The position numbers and the translations under genes were made by a program. DNA of 64,000 bases from Acidobacteriota bacterium (GTDB lineage Bacteria; Acidobacteriota; Vicinamibacteria; Vicinamibacterales; CAVVIG01): assembly GCA_003222395.1 (NCBI GenBank), contig QHWB01000031.1, forward strand, positions 64,501 to 128,500. Direction: 5' to 3'. Within the stretch, counting starts at the first letter, position 1. Each line of letters begins with the position of its first letter. The notes beneath the pieces are model-generated. The model made no database searches. It saw only the letters and a list, made by a program, of their open reading frames with translations, and had not been told where the DNA came from. Below are positions 27,288-36,600 of this stretch, in pieces.

Positions 27288-30280
27288 CAGCGCTGCTGCG
27301 ACGTGTTGACGGGCATCAGCGGTCCGGCGGCGGTCGCCACCGCAACGTAGTCTTCGATCCGCTCGCGCGTGGCGGTGCGGGCGGCGCGGGCGAGGGTGAG
27401 CCAGTCTCCGGGATCGGTCGGCTTCACGGTGTCGATGAAGTCCTGCATCGCGCCGGACACGACGACGCGCGCGAGCGCCGCGGGCAGCGCCAGCCGCCTC
27501 AACATCATCGCGACGTGCAGGTTGAGATCCGAAACGACCGACGCCACGAGTCCGAGCTGCGGGCGTCCCATCAACGCCGCCGACCGGCCCGGCGTCATGA
27601 CACGCGTGCAGAAACAGCCGTACGACGCGGCGGCCGCCATGCCCCACGCCGCGAAGTCGTTCGGTCTGCCGCCGCCGAGGACGAGGAGCTCGCCGAGAGA
27701 CAGCATCGAGACGAGACGGTCGCGCTCGTGGACCAGCGTCCAGCGCATGGCGCGCCGGCGCCATCCCTCCATCGAAATGTCGTCGGCGAGCGATTCGAGC
27801 GCCTGATCGGTCAGCGTTTCGACGCGCCGCGTACCGCGCGCAATCGCGTCGACGATCGCGTCGCGGTCGCGATCGAGCAGCGCGAACGGATTCATCAGCG
27901 ACACGCTGAGCGCGAACGATTCGCGCTCGGGCGCCGTCAGCCGCGGCGCCTCGAGGACGCCGTCGACGCTGATGCGCCGCAGCGCGAGCGGCGCCAGCGC
28001 GATATCGAGGCCGAGCAGCGATCCCGTGACGTGCCACGGCACGTTCGGGATGACTTCCTGCCGCGGCGGCGACCATGCCGTTCGCAGCCGGATGTCGCTG
28101 TCTCGTACGCCGAAGCCGAAATCGTGGCGCCGCGACACGTCGTCGGCGAGCAGCACCGCGCCGTCCGGATCGCCGACTTCCGCCGCGTACGCGATCGACA
28201 GCAGCGAGTACGCCAGCATCTCGTCCGCGAGATCGACGAGCGGCTCCGCCGCGCGGACGACGCGCTTCCCGTCCTTGCTCCGGATCGCTTTGGTCAGCTC
28301 GTCGATCCCCTTGCGAAGCACTTCGTGCTGCGCCGCGGGCATTCCGGCGCCCGGCGCGAGGTTGTCGCTTTCATCGTCCCGCGATCGGCGCGGCACGCCG
28401 TCGGCCATGGCGGTCAGCCGTCCGACGACCCCCTGCGCTTCGGCGAGCGGCGTGCCGTCGGACACGAGCTGGCGCGCGGCCGCCGCGATTGTCAGGCCAA
28501 CGTCTATCGGCAGCGTCTCCTGTTTTTCGCGGACGCGCCGCAGCCGCTGGCGTTCGGCGGCGCCGAGGTCGAGCCGGTATTGTCCGCCTTCCCACGAGAC
28601 GCGCGCCGAACTGCCGCGTTCGCCCGACGAAGGACCGGAGATCGCGTTGATGATCGCCGTCTCCATGTCGGCGGCCGGCGCGATGCCGTTGGCGAGATCC
28701 TCGCGAACCCAGCGCGCGACGGCGCCGGCATAGCGACCGTCTTCGCCGAGCGGCGCTGCGATCAACCGTGAGACCACGGCTTCCGCTTTCGACGCGTCGA
28801 GCGAATGCACCGCTGCGGCGCGCGCCACGAGCGCCAGCCCGCCCTGAAGCTGCGCCAGCGCGACGAATCCGCGATGCCCTTCCGGCACGCTGACGCGCGC
28901 CGCCTGACGGACCGCCGCGCCGTACACCGCGGCGTTGGCGACGCCGATCCGCTCGAGCGTCAGCAGCAGCATCCGGAAGCGCGGGAACATGCGGACGGCG
29001 TAGAGCATGTCGGCGCGATCGCGATCGGTCGGCGCCGCGACGATCCGCGCGACCCGCTGGCCGAACGCCAGCTGGTCGAGTCGCTCGCTGCGCTGTCGAA
29101 CGTCGGCCGATCCAATCGATTCGAGCAGCCATGCGGCGTCGATCGGCCGATCCTCGTCCGAGCCGCTTCCGGGGAGGACGCGCGACCAGAAACCGCGCGC
29201 GGCAGGGGCCGCGGGCGCGCCGCTCTCGTCCACTTCGATGCGCGCGAGCGTCATCCCGACGTCGTAGGAAGCGCGCGCGAACGGCATCGTTCGAACGTGC
29301 CATTCGCGAAATGAATTGACGCCGGCGCTGGTCAGCGCCTTGAACCGCTCGACGCGCACCGCCGCGTTCGGCATCCACAGCCCGAGCGCGAACGCGCGGC
29401 GGCCGGGATCGAGCTGACCGATGACGTCGTAGAGATAGGCGAGGCGCCCCTCGTTCGCCTCGAACAGCTGCTGAATGAACCGCTCGGGCCGTGTCACCTT
29501 CTCGGCAACGACGGCCTCCCACAGCGGCGAGACATCGTCTCGCTCGACCTGCGCGACGGCCCGGTCGGCGGGCCGGGGCGCGCCCGGCGCTACGACGCGG
29601 TTCGCGTGAACGCGCAGCGTGGACGAGAAGGCCGCGAACGCCGGCGCGGCCAGCCGCTCGGCGAGGCGCGACAGCAGCGATCCGTGCTCGCTGAAAAACT
29701 GAAGCGTCTCGTCGTCGAGCGAGGCGAGCCCATGGCAGAGCAGAGCCGCCTGGCGATCCGACACGATCGCGGCGACCAACTCGTCGCGCGAGACTTTGCG
29801 ATGGAAGACGTGGTCGCTCCAGAAGTCCACCGTCAGCGGAACGGGAACGAGATCGTCGGCGGTCGCTCGGCTCCGCTCGCCTGAAAGGCTCGCGCTACGC
29901 CCATCGGTCGCGCTCCGGCCATCGGTCGCGCTCCGGCCATCGGTCGCGAACCGGCCATCGGTCGCGAACCGGCCGTTGTTCGCGCGTCGGATGTCGTTCG
30001 CGATCCGATTATCGCTCGCACCTCGCGCATCCTTTGCGAACCCGAACCGTAGCGCGAGCCTTTCAGGCGAGCGTTGGGGATCGTTGTCGAAGAGGAGACG
30101 GGTCACGTCGTACATGAAGGGGCCGCGATCGGGAATCGGATCGATGCCGAGCATGCGCGTGAACGCGGCGCGGCCGCCGGGCACCGGCACATCCTCGGAA
30201 ACTGCTGTGGCCGCAGCAAGATGCAACGGAAATACCGCTACAATCGTGAGGCACGCGAACACGCGTTTCACAAGGCGCAC
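27287..30280 (-). CDS. Exported protein of unknown function (997 aa), first gene of VWA operon
   Basis: No family recognised. The GTG start at 30280 (or GTG 30271) gives a signal peptide (VKRVFACLTIVAVFPLHLAA). The rest is mainly predicted alpha-helical with many short Arg/Ala-rich segments and no obvious catalytic motif. Residues ~70-136 (SPERLAL...SLSGERS) are encoded by a 200-bp REP-bounded tandem array and are unlikely to belong to the ancestral fold. It is tightly coupled to two VWA genes, so it probably works with them at the envelope. The start lies only 9 bp from the divergent ParE-like start; TATAAT on the minus strand at 30286-30281 could be its -10 box. Confidence 0.75.
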   Translation of the reverse strand: MRLVKRVFACLTIVAVFPLHLAAATAVSEDVPVPGGRAAFTRMLGIDPIPDRGPFMYDVTRLLFDNDPQRSPERLALRFGFAKDARGASDNRIANDIRRANNGRFATDGRFATDGRSATDGRSATDGRSASLSGERSRATADDLVPVPLTVDFWSDHVFHRKVSRDELVAAIVSDRQAALLCHGLASLDDETLQFFSEHGSLLSRLAERLAAPAFAAFSSTLRVHANRVVAPGAPRPADRAVAQVERDDVSPLWEAVVAEKVTRPERFIQQLFEANEGRLAYLYDVIGQLDPGRRAFALGLWMPNAAVRVERFKALTSAGVNSFREWHVRTMPFARASYDVGMTLARIEVDESGAPAAPAARGFWSRVLPGSGSDEDRPIDAAWLLESIGSADVRQRSERLDQLAFGQRVARIVAAPTDRDRADMLYAVRMFPRFRMLLLTLERIGVANAAVYGAAVRQAARVSVPEGHRGFVALAQLQGGLALVARAAAVHSLDASKAEAVVSRLIAAPLGEDGRYAGAVARWVREDLANGIAPAADMETAIINAISGPSSGERGSSARVSWEGGQYRLDLGAAERQRLRRVREKQETLPIDVGLTIAAAARQLVSDGTPLAEAQGVVGRLTAMADGVPRRSRDDESDNLAPGAGMPAAQHEVLRKGIDELTKAIRSKDGKRVVRAAEPLVDLADEMLAYSLLSIAYAAEVGDPDGAVLLADDVSRRHDFGFGVRDSDIRLRTAWSPPRQEVIPNVPWHVTGSLLGLDIALAPLALRRISVDGVLEAPRLTAPERESFALSVSLMNPFALLDRDRDAIVDAIARGTRRVETLTDQALESLADDISMEGWRRRAMRWTLVHERDRLVSMLSLGELLVLGGGRPNDFAAWGMAAAASYGCFCTRVMTPGRSAALMGRPQLGLVASVVSDLNLHVAMMLRRLALPAALARVVVSGAMQDFIDTVKPTDPGDWLTLARAARTATRERIEDYVAVATAAGPLMPVNTSQQR
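29874..30073. repeat. Composite REP-bounded tandem array inserted in frame (200 bp)
   Basis: Perfect 25-bp inverted ends at 29874-29898 (CGCTCGCCTG...GCGCTAC) and 30049-30073 (GTAGCGCGAG...GGCGAGCG) enclose eight degenerate 18-bp units (CGGTCGCGCTCCGGCCAT and variants) at about 29904-30047. Each unit adds six residues, read on the minus strand as DGRSAT/DGRFAT/NGRFAT. Units near the left end are almost identical and decay towards the right end. Confidence 0.9.
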
Positions 30281-30289
30281 ATTATAGAC

Positions 30290-32296
30290 ATGGGCTCAGC
30301 GAACTACACCGCGAAAGACATCACCGTTCTTGAAGGGCTGGAGCCGGTACGCAAGCGTCCGGGCATGTATATCGGGGGCGTTGGCTCGGCTGGGCTTCAC
30401 CACCTCGTCTGGGAAATCGTCGACAACGCCGTCGACGAAGCGATGAACGGTCATGCTTCAAACATTTGGGTAACCCTTCACGCGGATGGATCCTCGATCA
30501 CCGTCGAGGACGATGGACGCGGCATTCCGATCGACAAACATCCGACGACGAAGAAAAGCGCGCTGGAAGTCATTTTCACGATGCTGCATGCCGGCGGAAA
30601 GTTCGAGCACGGAAGCTACAAGACCGCCGGCGGTCTCCACGGCGTCGGCGCGAGCGTCGTCAACGCGCTCTCGAAGGAGTTGATCGCGCACGTGAAGCGC
30701 GACGGCGCGCTGTGGGAAATGAAGTTCAAGCAGGGGAAAGCGGTCGGCGCGCTGAAGAAGATCGGCGCGGCGCGTGGAAGCGGCACCAAAGTGTACTTCC
30801 ACCCCGACGCGGCCATCTTTCCGAAGATCGAATTCGATTCGCAAATCATCAAAGACCGCCTCGAGGTCGCCAGCTATCTGCACAAGGGACTGAAGGTCGT
30901 CTTCGAGGACGAAACGGCGAAAGCGAAGTCCGTCTTCGAGCACACCGAAGGGCTGATCGAATACCTGAAAAAGATCGTCGCCGAGCGTGGCGCGAAGCCG
31001 GTACACGAGACACCATTCAGCATCGCCACAGCGGAGCGGGGCGACTGGGCCCCCGCGAAGCGTGACCGGGGGGGAGGGGGACCCGGAGTAAACCTCCGGG
31101 GGGGAGGGGCCCCCGGAGTAAACAATGACCTGCGGCTCGACGTCGTGCTGCAGTGGACGGAAGCAACCGACGAGCACCTGCGCTCGTACGTCAACGGCAT
31201 CCCGACCGGATCGGGCGGCACGCACGAGAGCGGATTCCGCGCCGGCCTCTCGAAAGCGGTGCGCAACTATATCGAGACGCACAACCTCTCGCCGAAAGGC
31301 GTGACGCTCGTCGCGGAAGACATCCGTGAAGGGCTTACCGGAGTTCTCAGCGTCTTCATCCAGGAGCCGCAGTTCCAGGGGCAGACCAAAGATCGGCTGA
31401 ACAACCCGGAGCTCGTGTCGAGCATCGACGCCGTCGTCCGTCCGGCGCTCGAGCACTGGTTGAATCACAACGCGAGCATGGCGAATGCGATCGTCGCGCG
31501 CATCATCCTCGCGGCGCGCGCGCGCGAGGCGAGCCGCGCGGCACAGGCCGAGGTCTCGCGCAAGAGCGCCACCTCGTCGCGCCTGAACCTGCCGGGCAAG
31601 TTGAGCGACTGCACGAACTCGGACGCCGACGGCAGCGAGCTGTTCATCGTGGAGGGAGACTCGGCCGGCGGATCGGCCAAGCAGGGACGCGATCGCGCGC
31701 GCCAGGCGATTCTGCCGCTGCGCGGCAAGGTGTTGAACACGGAGAGTGCATCGCTCGCGAAGGTGCTCGAGAACAAGGAGCTGTCGGATCTCGTCACCGC
31801 GATCGGCTGCGGCCTCGGCAAGAACTTCGACATCACGAAGCTGCGCTACGGGAAGATCATCATCCTCGCCGACGCCGATTCGGATGGCAACCACATCGCC
31901 ACGCTGCTCCTGACCTTCATTTACCGGCATCTGCCGCAGCTGATGGCCAACGGCAACGTGTTCCTCGCGCAGCCGCCGCTCTATCGCATCGACATCGGCA
32001 AGGAGACGTTCTGGGCGCTCGACGACGCGCAGAGGGATGCCATCGTGAAGCAGCAGGCGAAGAACGGTCATCGCGCCGCGCCCGAGATCACGCGCTTCAA
32101 GGGGCTCGGCGAGATGATGCCGAAGGTGCTGTGGGAGACGACGCTCAATCCGCGGACGCGGCGTCTGCTGCGCGTCGAGGTCACCGATCACATCGTGACG
32201 GATCGTGTGATTAACGAATTGATGGGAAGAGATGCGTCGGCGCGCTTCCGCTTCATCATGGAGCGCGCCGACGAAGCCGAGGAGCTGGATGTTTAG
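30290..32296 (+). CDS. parE: Type IIA DNA topoisomerase subunit B (ParE/GyrB-like) with in-frame repeat
   Basis: ATPase and TOPRIM subunit partnering the subunit at 16985-19414. The 669-aa product has the GHKL site (EIVDNAVDEA, VEDDGRGIP, YKTAGGLHGVGASVVNALS), the transducer block LQWTEATDEHLRSYVNGIPT, and TOPRIM FIVEGDSAGGSAKQGRDRA plus LADADSDGNHIATLLL. KTAGGLHGVGAS and AKQGRDR favour ParE over GyrB. Residues ~259-279 come from two 30-bp hairpin repeats inserted just before the transducer strand DLRLDVVLQW, in an otherwise conserved essential enzyme. ATG 30290 (MGSANYTAKDITVLEGLEPV) is the family start; the open frame to 30074 antisense to its neighbour is ignored. Confidence 0.9.
   Translation: MGSANYTAKDITVLEGLEPVRKRPGMYIGGVGSAGLHHLVWEIVDNAVDEAMNGHASNIWVTLHADGSSITVEDDGRGIPIDKHPTTKKSALEVIFTMLHAGGKFEHGSYKTAGGLHGVGASVVNALSKELIAHVKRDGALWEMKFKQGKAVGALKKIGAARGSGTKVYFHPDAAIFPKIEFDSQIIKDRLEVASYLHKGLKVVFEDETAKAKSVFEHTEGLIEYLKKIVAERGAKPVHETPFSIATAERGDWAPAKRDRGGGGPGVNLRGGGAPGVNNDLRLDVVLQWTEATDEHLRSYVNGIPTGSGGTHESGFRAGLSKAVRNYIETHNLSPKGVTLVAEDIREGLTGVLSVFIQEPQFQGQTKDRLNNPELVSSIDAVVRPALEHWLNHNASMANAIVARIILAARAREASRAAQAEVSRKSATSSRLNLPGKLSDCTNSDADGSELFIVEGDSAGGSAKQGRDRARQAILPLRGKVLNTESASLAKVLENKELSDLVTAIGCGLGKNFDITKLRYGKIIILADADSDGNHIATLLLTFIYRHLPQLMANGNVFLAQPPLYRIDIGKETFWALDDAQRDAIVKQQAKNGHRAAPEITRFKGLGEMMPKVLWETTLNPRTRRLLRVEVTDHIVTDRVINELMGRDASARFRFIMERADEAEELDV
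31066..31125 (+). repeat. Two 30-bp hairpin repeats inside parE
   Basis: Units 31066-31095 and 31096-31125 follow the pattern CCGGGGGGG-AGGGG-CCCCCGGAGTAAAC. In the second unit CCGGGGG pairs with CCCCCGG. Each gives ten residues (RGGGAPGVN type). The same unit occurs three times in the M20 peptidase (39088-39177). Confidence 0.85.
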
Positions 32297-32490
32297 AAGT
32301 TTGAAGTACGAAGCTCGAAGTTCGAAGTACAACGTTCGAAGTTCGAAGTACAGAGTACGAAGTTCGATATACGAAGCCCGACGCACGAAATCCGAACCGC
32401 GAAGCAGAAGACGGAAGTGAAGTTGCGACGTTTCCTTCTCATCCCTGTCTTCGTACTTCTGACTTCAGACTTCGTACTTCTTTCTTCCTC
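32297..32490. repeat. GAAGTACGAAG-type array with inverted copy
   Basis: Degenerate 9-12 bp units (TTCGAAGTACGAAG and variants) fill 32297-32410 after the parE stop. The reverse complement (CTTCGTACTTCTGACTTC) recurs at about 32445-32490, inside the signal-peptide region of the diguanylate cyclase. Confidence 0.65.
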
Positions 32491-33667
32491 GGCGTTAGCC
32501 GCCCAGGGCGTTCCCACGCCGCCGAACATTCCGATCAGCCCACGCCGCGCGGCCGCGTTCGGCGCGACGATCGTCACCGGACTGCTCGCGCTTCAGTACG
32601 CGCACCGGCGCAAGCCGTTCATCCTGCTGTGGCTCGCCGGCTGGGGCCTGATCGTGCCGATGATGCTGCTGCTCGCGCGCGGCTACGAGAGCGTCACGGC
32701 GTCGCGCGCGGCCGTCGGCGCCGCGCAGTTTCTCGGCGTATGCAGCGCGACGTTCTACTTCTGGAGCGCCGACGTGTACCGGTACACGCGCTACGTGCAG
32801 CCGCACCGCTTGAAGGCGCTGCCGGCGCTCGGCGTTCTGCTGATCGTCGTCTCGATTGCGCTCGGTCCGGCGAGCGCGCTCGTGCTCGGGTTCCTCATCA
32901 CGGCGGCGCTTCTGGCCGCGACCGGCGCGCTGTACGCCGCGATCGTGATCGAGCGGCACATGATAGGCGCCGGTCTCATCGCGTTCGTGATGTTCGGTCT
33001 CGCGGTCTCGAACGTGACGACGACGGTGCTCGTCTCGCGGATGCTGACGAGCGGCGAATTCGTGTTCGAGATCACGACCGTCAACGCCGTGCTCTACACG
33101 TTCTGCGCGCTCGGCATCCATCAGCTCGTGTTCGAGGACATGACCTACGAGCTGCGGATGACGAACCGACGCCTCGAGTCGGCGCGCGAGGAGCTGCTGC
33201 AGGCGTCGATCACCGATCCGCTGACCGGTTGCCACAACCGCCGGTTCCTCGAGCAGGTGATGTACCGCGAGCTGCAGCGGCACCGGCGGTTCAACCTCGC
33301 GATGTCGCTGCTGTTCATCGACATCGATCGGTTCAAGGCGATCAACGACTCGCTCGGCCACGACGCGGGCGATCGCGTGCTGCAGTACGTGGCGCGCTTC
33401 CTGAAGCGGCACATCCGCGAGGCCGACTACGTGTTTCGCTGGGGCGGCGACGAGTTCCTCGCCCTGATCACCTGCACGGGCGAAGAAGCGCGGCGGAAGG
33501 CGGCGATGCTGAAGTCGAACTTCGACGCGGCGCCCGACGCGGTGGAGCTGCCGCCCGGCATCGGCCTCAGCGTCGGCTGGATCGAGGTTCCGCCCGGAAC
33601 CAACGATCTCATGCCGCTCGTCGCCGAGGCCGATGCGCGGATGTACGTCGACAAGGGCGCACGATGA
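32417..33667 (+). CDS. Membrane-bound diguanylate cyclase (GGDEF)
   Basis: Predicted synthesis of cyclic di-GMP from two GTP. The 416-aa product has a signal-like N-terminus (FLLIPVFVLLTSDFVLLSSS), about six or seven transmembrane segments to residue ~245, a short coiled coil (NRRLESAREELLQAS) and a GGDEF domain from residue ~265: DPLTGCHNRRFLEQ, FIDIDRFKAINDSLGHDAGD, RWGGDEFLAL. The RxxD product-inhibition site is present (READ, five residues before GGDEF). GTG 32417 is used. Part of the signal region is encoded by the inverted copy of the adjacent GAAGTAC repeat. The stop abuts the convergent receptor stop within TGATCA. Confidence 0.88.
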   Translation: MKLRRFLLIPVFVLLTSDFVLLSSSALAAQGVPTPPNIPISPRRAAAFGATIVTGLLALQYAHRRKPFILLWLAGWGLIVPMMLLLARGYESVTASRAAVGAAQFLGVCSATFYFWSADVYRYTRYVQPHRLKALPALGVLLIVVSIALGPASALVLGFLITAALLAATGALYAAIVIERHMIGAGLIAFVMFGLAVSNVTTTVLVSRMLTSGEFVFEITTVNAVLYTFCALGIHQLVFEDMTYELRMTNRRLESAREELLQASITDPLTGCHNRRFLEQVMYRELQRHRRFNLAMSLLFIDIDRFKAINDSLGHDAGDRVLQYVARFLKRHIREADYVFRWGGDEFLALITCTGEEARRKAAMLKSNFDAAPDAVELPPGIGLSVGWIEVPPGTNDLMPLVAEADARMYVDKGAR

Positions 33668-36600
33668 TCACCAGAGGTACTTCATCCCCAACTGCACCTG
33701 TCTTGACGTCGTCACTGTGGACGTGATGCGGCCCCAGGTCGGCGACACGTCGCCGGCGGCGTTGGTGAACGCGACGCGGCCCGACGGCACCGCGAAGTTC
33801 GCGCGATTGAACATGTTGAACGCCTCGAGCCGCAGCTGCACCGACCGGCGCGCCCGCGCCGCGAACGATTTCACGAGCGACACGTCAGCGTTGAGAAGCC
33901 CCGGACCGACGAGCGTGTTGCGACCGAGGTTGCCGCGCGTGTTCGGCGCCGGCAGCGCGAAGGCATTGATGTCCCAGTACCGATCGGGTCCGCCGAGAAT
34001 CGGATTGTCCGAGAAGCCGGGCTTCAGGTCCGGACGCTCGTTCATCGAGAAGCTGGTCGTGTTCAGGTTGCCCGATCGGTTGAACCCGAGGCGGACGGTG
34101 AACGGCTGTCCGCTCTGAATCGTCGTCACGTTGTTCAACTGCCAGCCTTTGAGAACCGCGCCGGCCACGCCGCCGAGCGACGAGCGCGCAGGGATGTCCC
34201 AGCTCCAGTTGAACGTCAGGTTGTGCCGTGCCTGAAACGCCGACGGGCCTCGATCGTACGACGGGTCGTACCAGTCGAGGATGTACTGCACGTTGTTGTC
34301 GAAGTCCTGCGAGTTGATACCGCTCGAATCGTCGATCGATTTCGCCAGCGTGTAGGACACCTGCGCGCGCAGGCCGCGCGAGTAGCGCTTCATCACGCTG
34401 AGCTGCATCGAGTCGTAGAACGACCGCGCGTCGGTGACGCGCTGGAAGACGGGACCGAAGCTCGGATTGCGGCGTCCGAGCTGCGGCAGATAGGTCTTCA
34501 CGCCGTTGACGATCGTCTCGGGCGCGAGATTGGCGTCGCCCAGCCGCAGCAGGTTTCGGCCCCGCGATCCGACGTAGCCGACGAACACGTCCCAGTCGCC
34601 GGGCAGCGCGTGCTGGATCCCCGCGTTGTACTGCGTGATGAACGGCGTCTGCAGGTCGTAATTCACCGTCTGCAGCTGGGCGCGGATCGGCGCCTTCGGA
34701 TCGAAGTTCGCCATCACGTTCGGGAATGGCGGGTTGACGATCGTCGTGCGCGTCGTGAACGGCGGATTGAGACTGCCGGAGAAGAAATAGTACTTGGGCA
34801 GGATCTCGTCGTAGAAGAGGCCGAACCCGGCGCGCACCGACGTCGTGCCCTTGCCGCCGGGGTCCCACGCGATGCCGAGCCGCGGCGCGACGTTCTTCAG
34901 CGAAGGATTCGAATGCCACGGCTCCCCGACCGTCAGCGCGGCGTCGGTGATGCTGCGCAGGTTCGAGATCTTGCCGTTCACCTCGGTCGGCGTCGTGATG
35001 AACTCGTACCGCAGCCCGAGGTTCAGCGACACGTTCGACTGCATGCGGACGTCGTCCTGCGCGAAGAATCCGAACAGCCATTGCTTGTAGTCGCGGATCG
35101 GATCGATCAATCCGGGTACCGCGAAGTCGACGTTGCTCGGCTGCCCCTGGAGGAACGCCGCCAGGTTCGGAAACGTCACGATGCCGCCCTGCTGGCTCGT
35201 CGTGTTCTGATGGAACTGAATCAGCTGGCTCTGGAAGCCGAATTTCGCCGCGTGCGCGCCGCGCGTCCAGAACAGCGTGTCGCCGAGCTGCCAGTTCGTC
35301 AGGTAATCGTTGCGCGGCAGACGGAAGTCGCCGCCCATTTCGGTGACGACACCGGTGATCGTGAAGTACCCGAACTTCTCGCCGGGCAGCCACGCCAGCG
35401 ACGGCGGGATGTCGATGGTCCGTACGTTGTCCGCCAGCGACACCGAACGATTGATGCCGCCTTTGAACGTGTTGAGCACCGCCGGCGAGAACAGGTGCTG
35501 ATGCTCGACGGTCAGATACTGATTCCGCGAATGTTCTTTCGTGATCGAGACGGGCGGCTTGTTCGGCGGCACGCGATCGACTTTCCCGTCGTCGAAGGTG
35601 TACCGCGCGAAGAGCGTGTCGCCGCCGTTGAACCGGTGATCGATGCGCATCTGCGCGAAGTACTCGTTGGTCGGCTGCGTGTTCGAGAAGAGGTACTCGG
35701 CGGCGCCGCCGCCGAGCGATCGGCCGTTCGCGCGCGGAAACAGCGTGTCGAGGTACGACGGCACGGCGGGATGCAGCGTCACCGTCCGGCCCGGCAGGAC
35801 GCCCTGTCGCGCGTTGTCGTCGGGCACCGCCGTCACGCCGGTCACCCCGAGCCGTTCGATCAGCGATTCGAATGCGCCGAAGTAGAACGTGTGGTCTCTG
35901 GCGATCGGTCCGCCGAGCACGCCGCCGAACTGATGGCGATAGAAATCGGGGATCGGTTTGTCCACGGGATCGAAGAAGTTCTTCGCGTCGAGGGCGGAGT
36001 TTCGGTAGAACTCGAACCCCGATCCACGGATCGCGTTCGTGCCCGCCCGCGTCACCGCGTTGATCACGCCGCCGGCCGAGCGCCCGAACTCCGCGGAGTA
36101 CGCGTTGGTCAGCACCTGGAACTCGAGCACCGCCTCGACGCCGAGCAGCACGCCGGCCGACGATCCGGGCGTCTTGTTGTAAACGTTGTTGATGTCGGTG
36201 CCGTCGAGCAGGAAGCTGTTCTGCTCGGGCCGGGCGCCGTTGATCGAGATCTTCGGCGTCCGGCCGCCGACCACGTCGCTGCCGGCTGCGAGCGCGGGCG
36301 TGACGCCGGTCTGCAGGAGCGCGAGCTGCTGGAACGATCGGCCGTTCAGCGGCAGCTCGCGGATCTCCTTGTCGCCGACGAGTCCGCTGAGCGCGCCCGA
36401 CGTCGTGTTGATCGTCGGCGCGGCGCCGGTCACCGTCAGCTCCTCCGCGATCGTCCCGATCTCCATCCGCACGTCGATGACGGCGTCCTGTCCGACGGCG
36501 AGCTGAATGCCGCGGCGCGCGACCGTCTGGAATCCGGTTTGCGTCACGTGGATTTCGTATTCGCCCGGCTGCAGCACCGGCACGCGGTAGCGCCCCGTGG

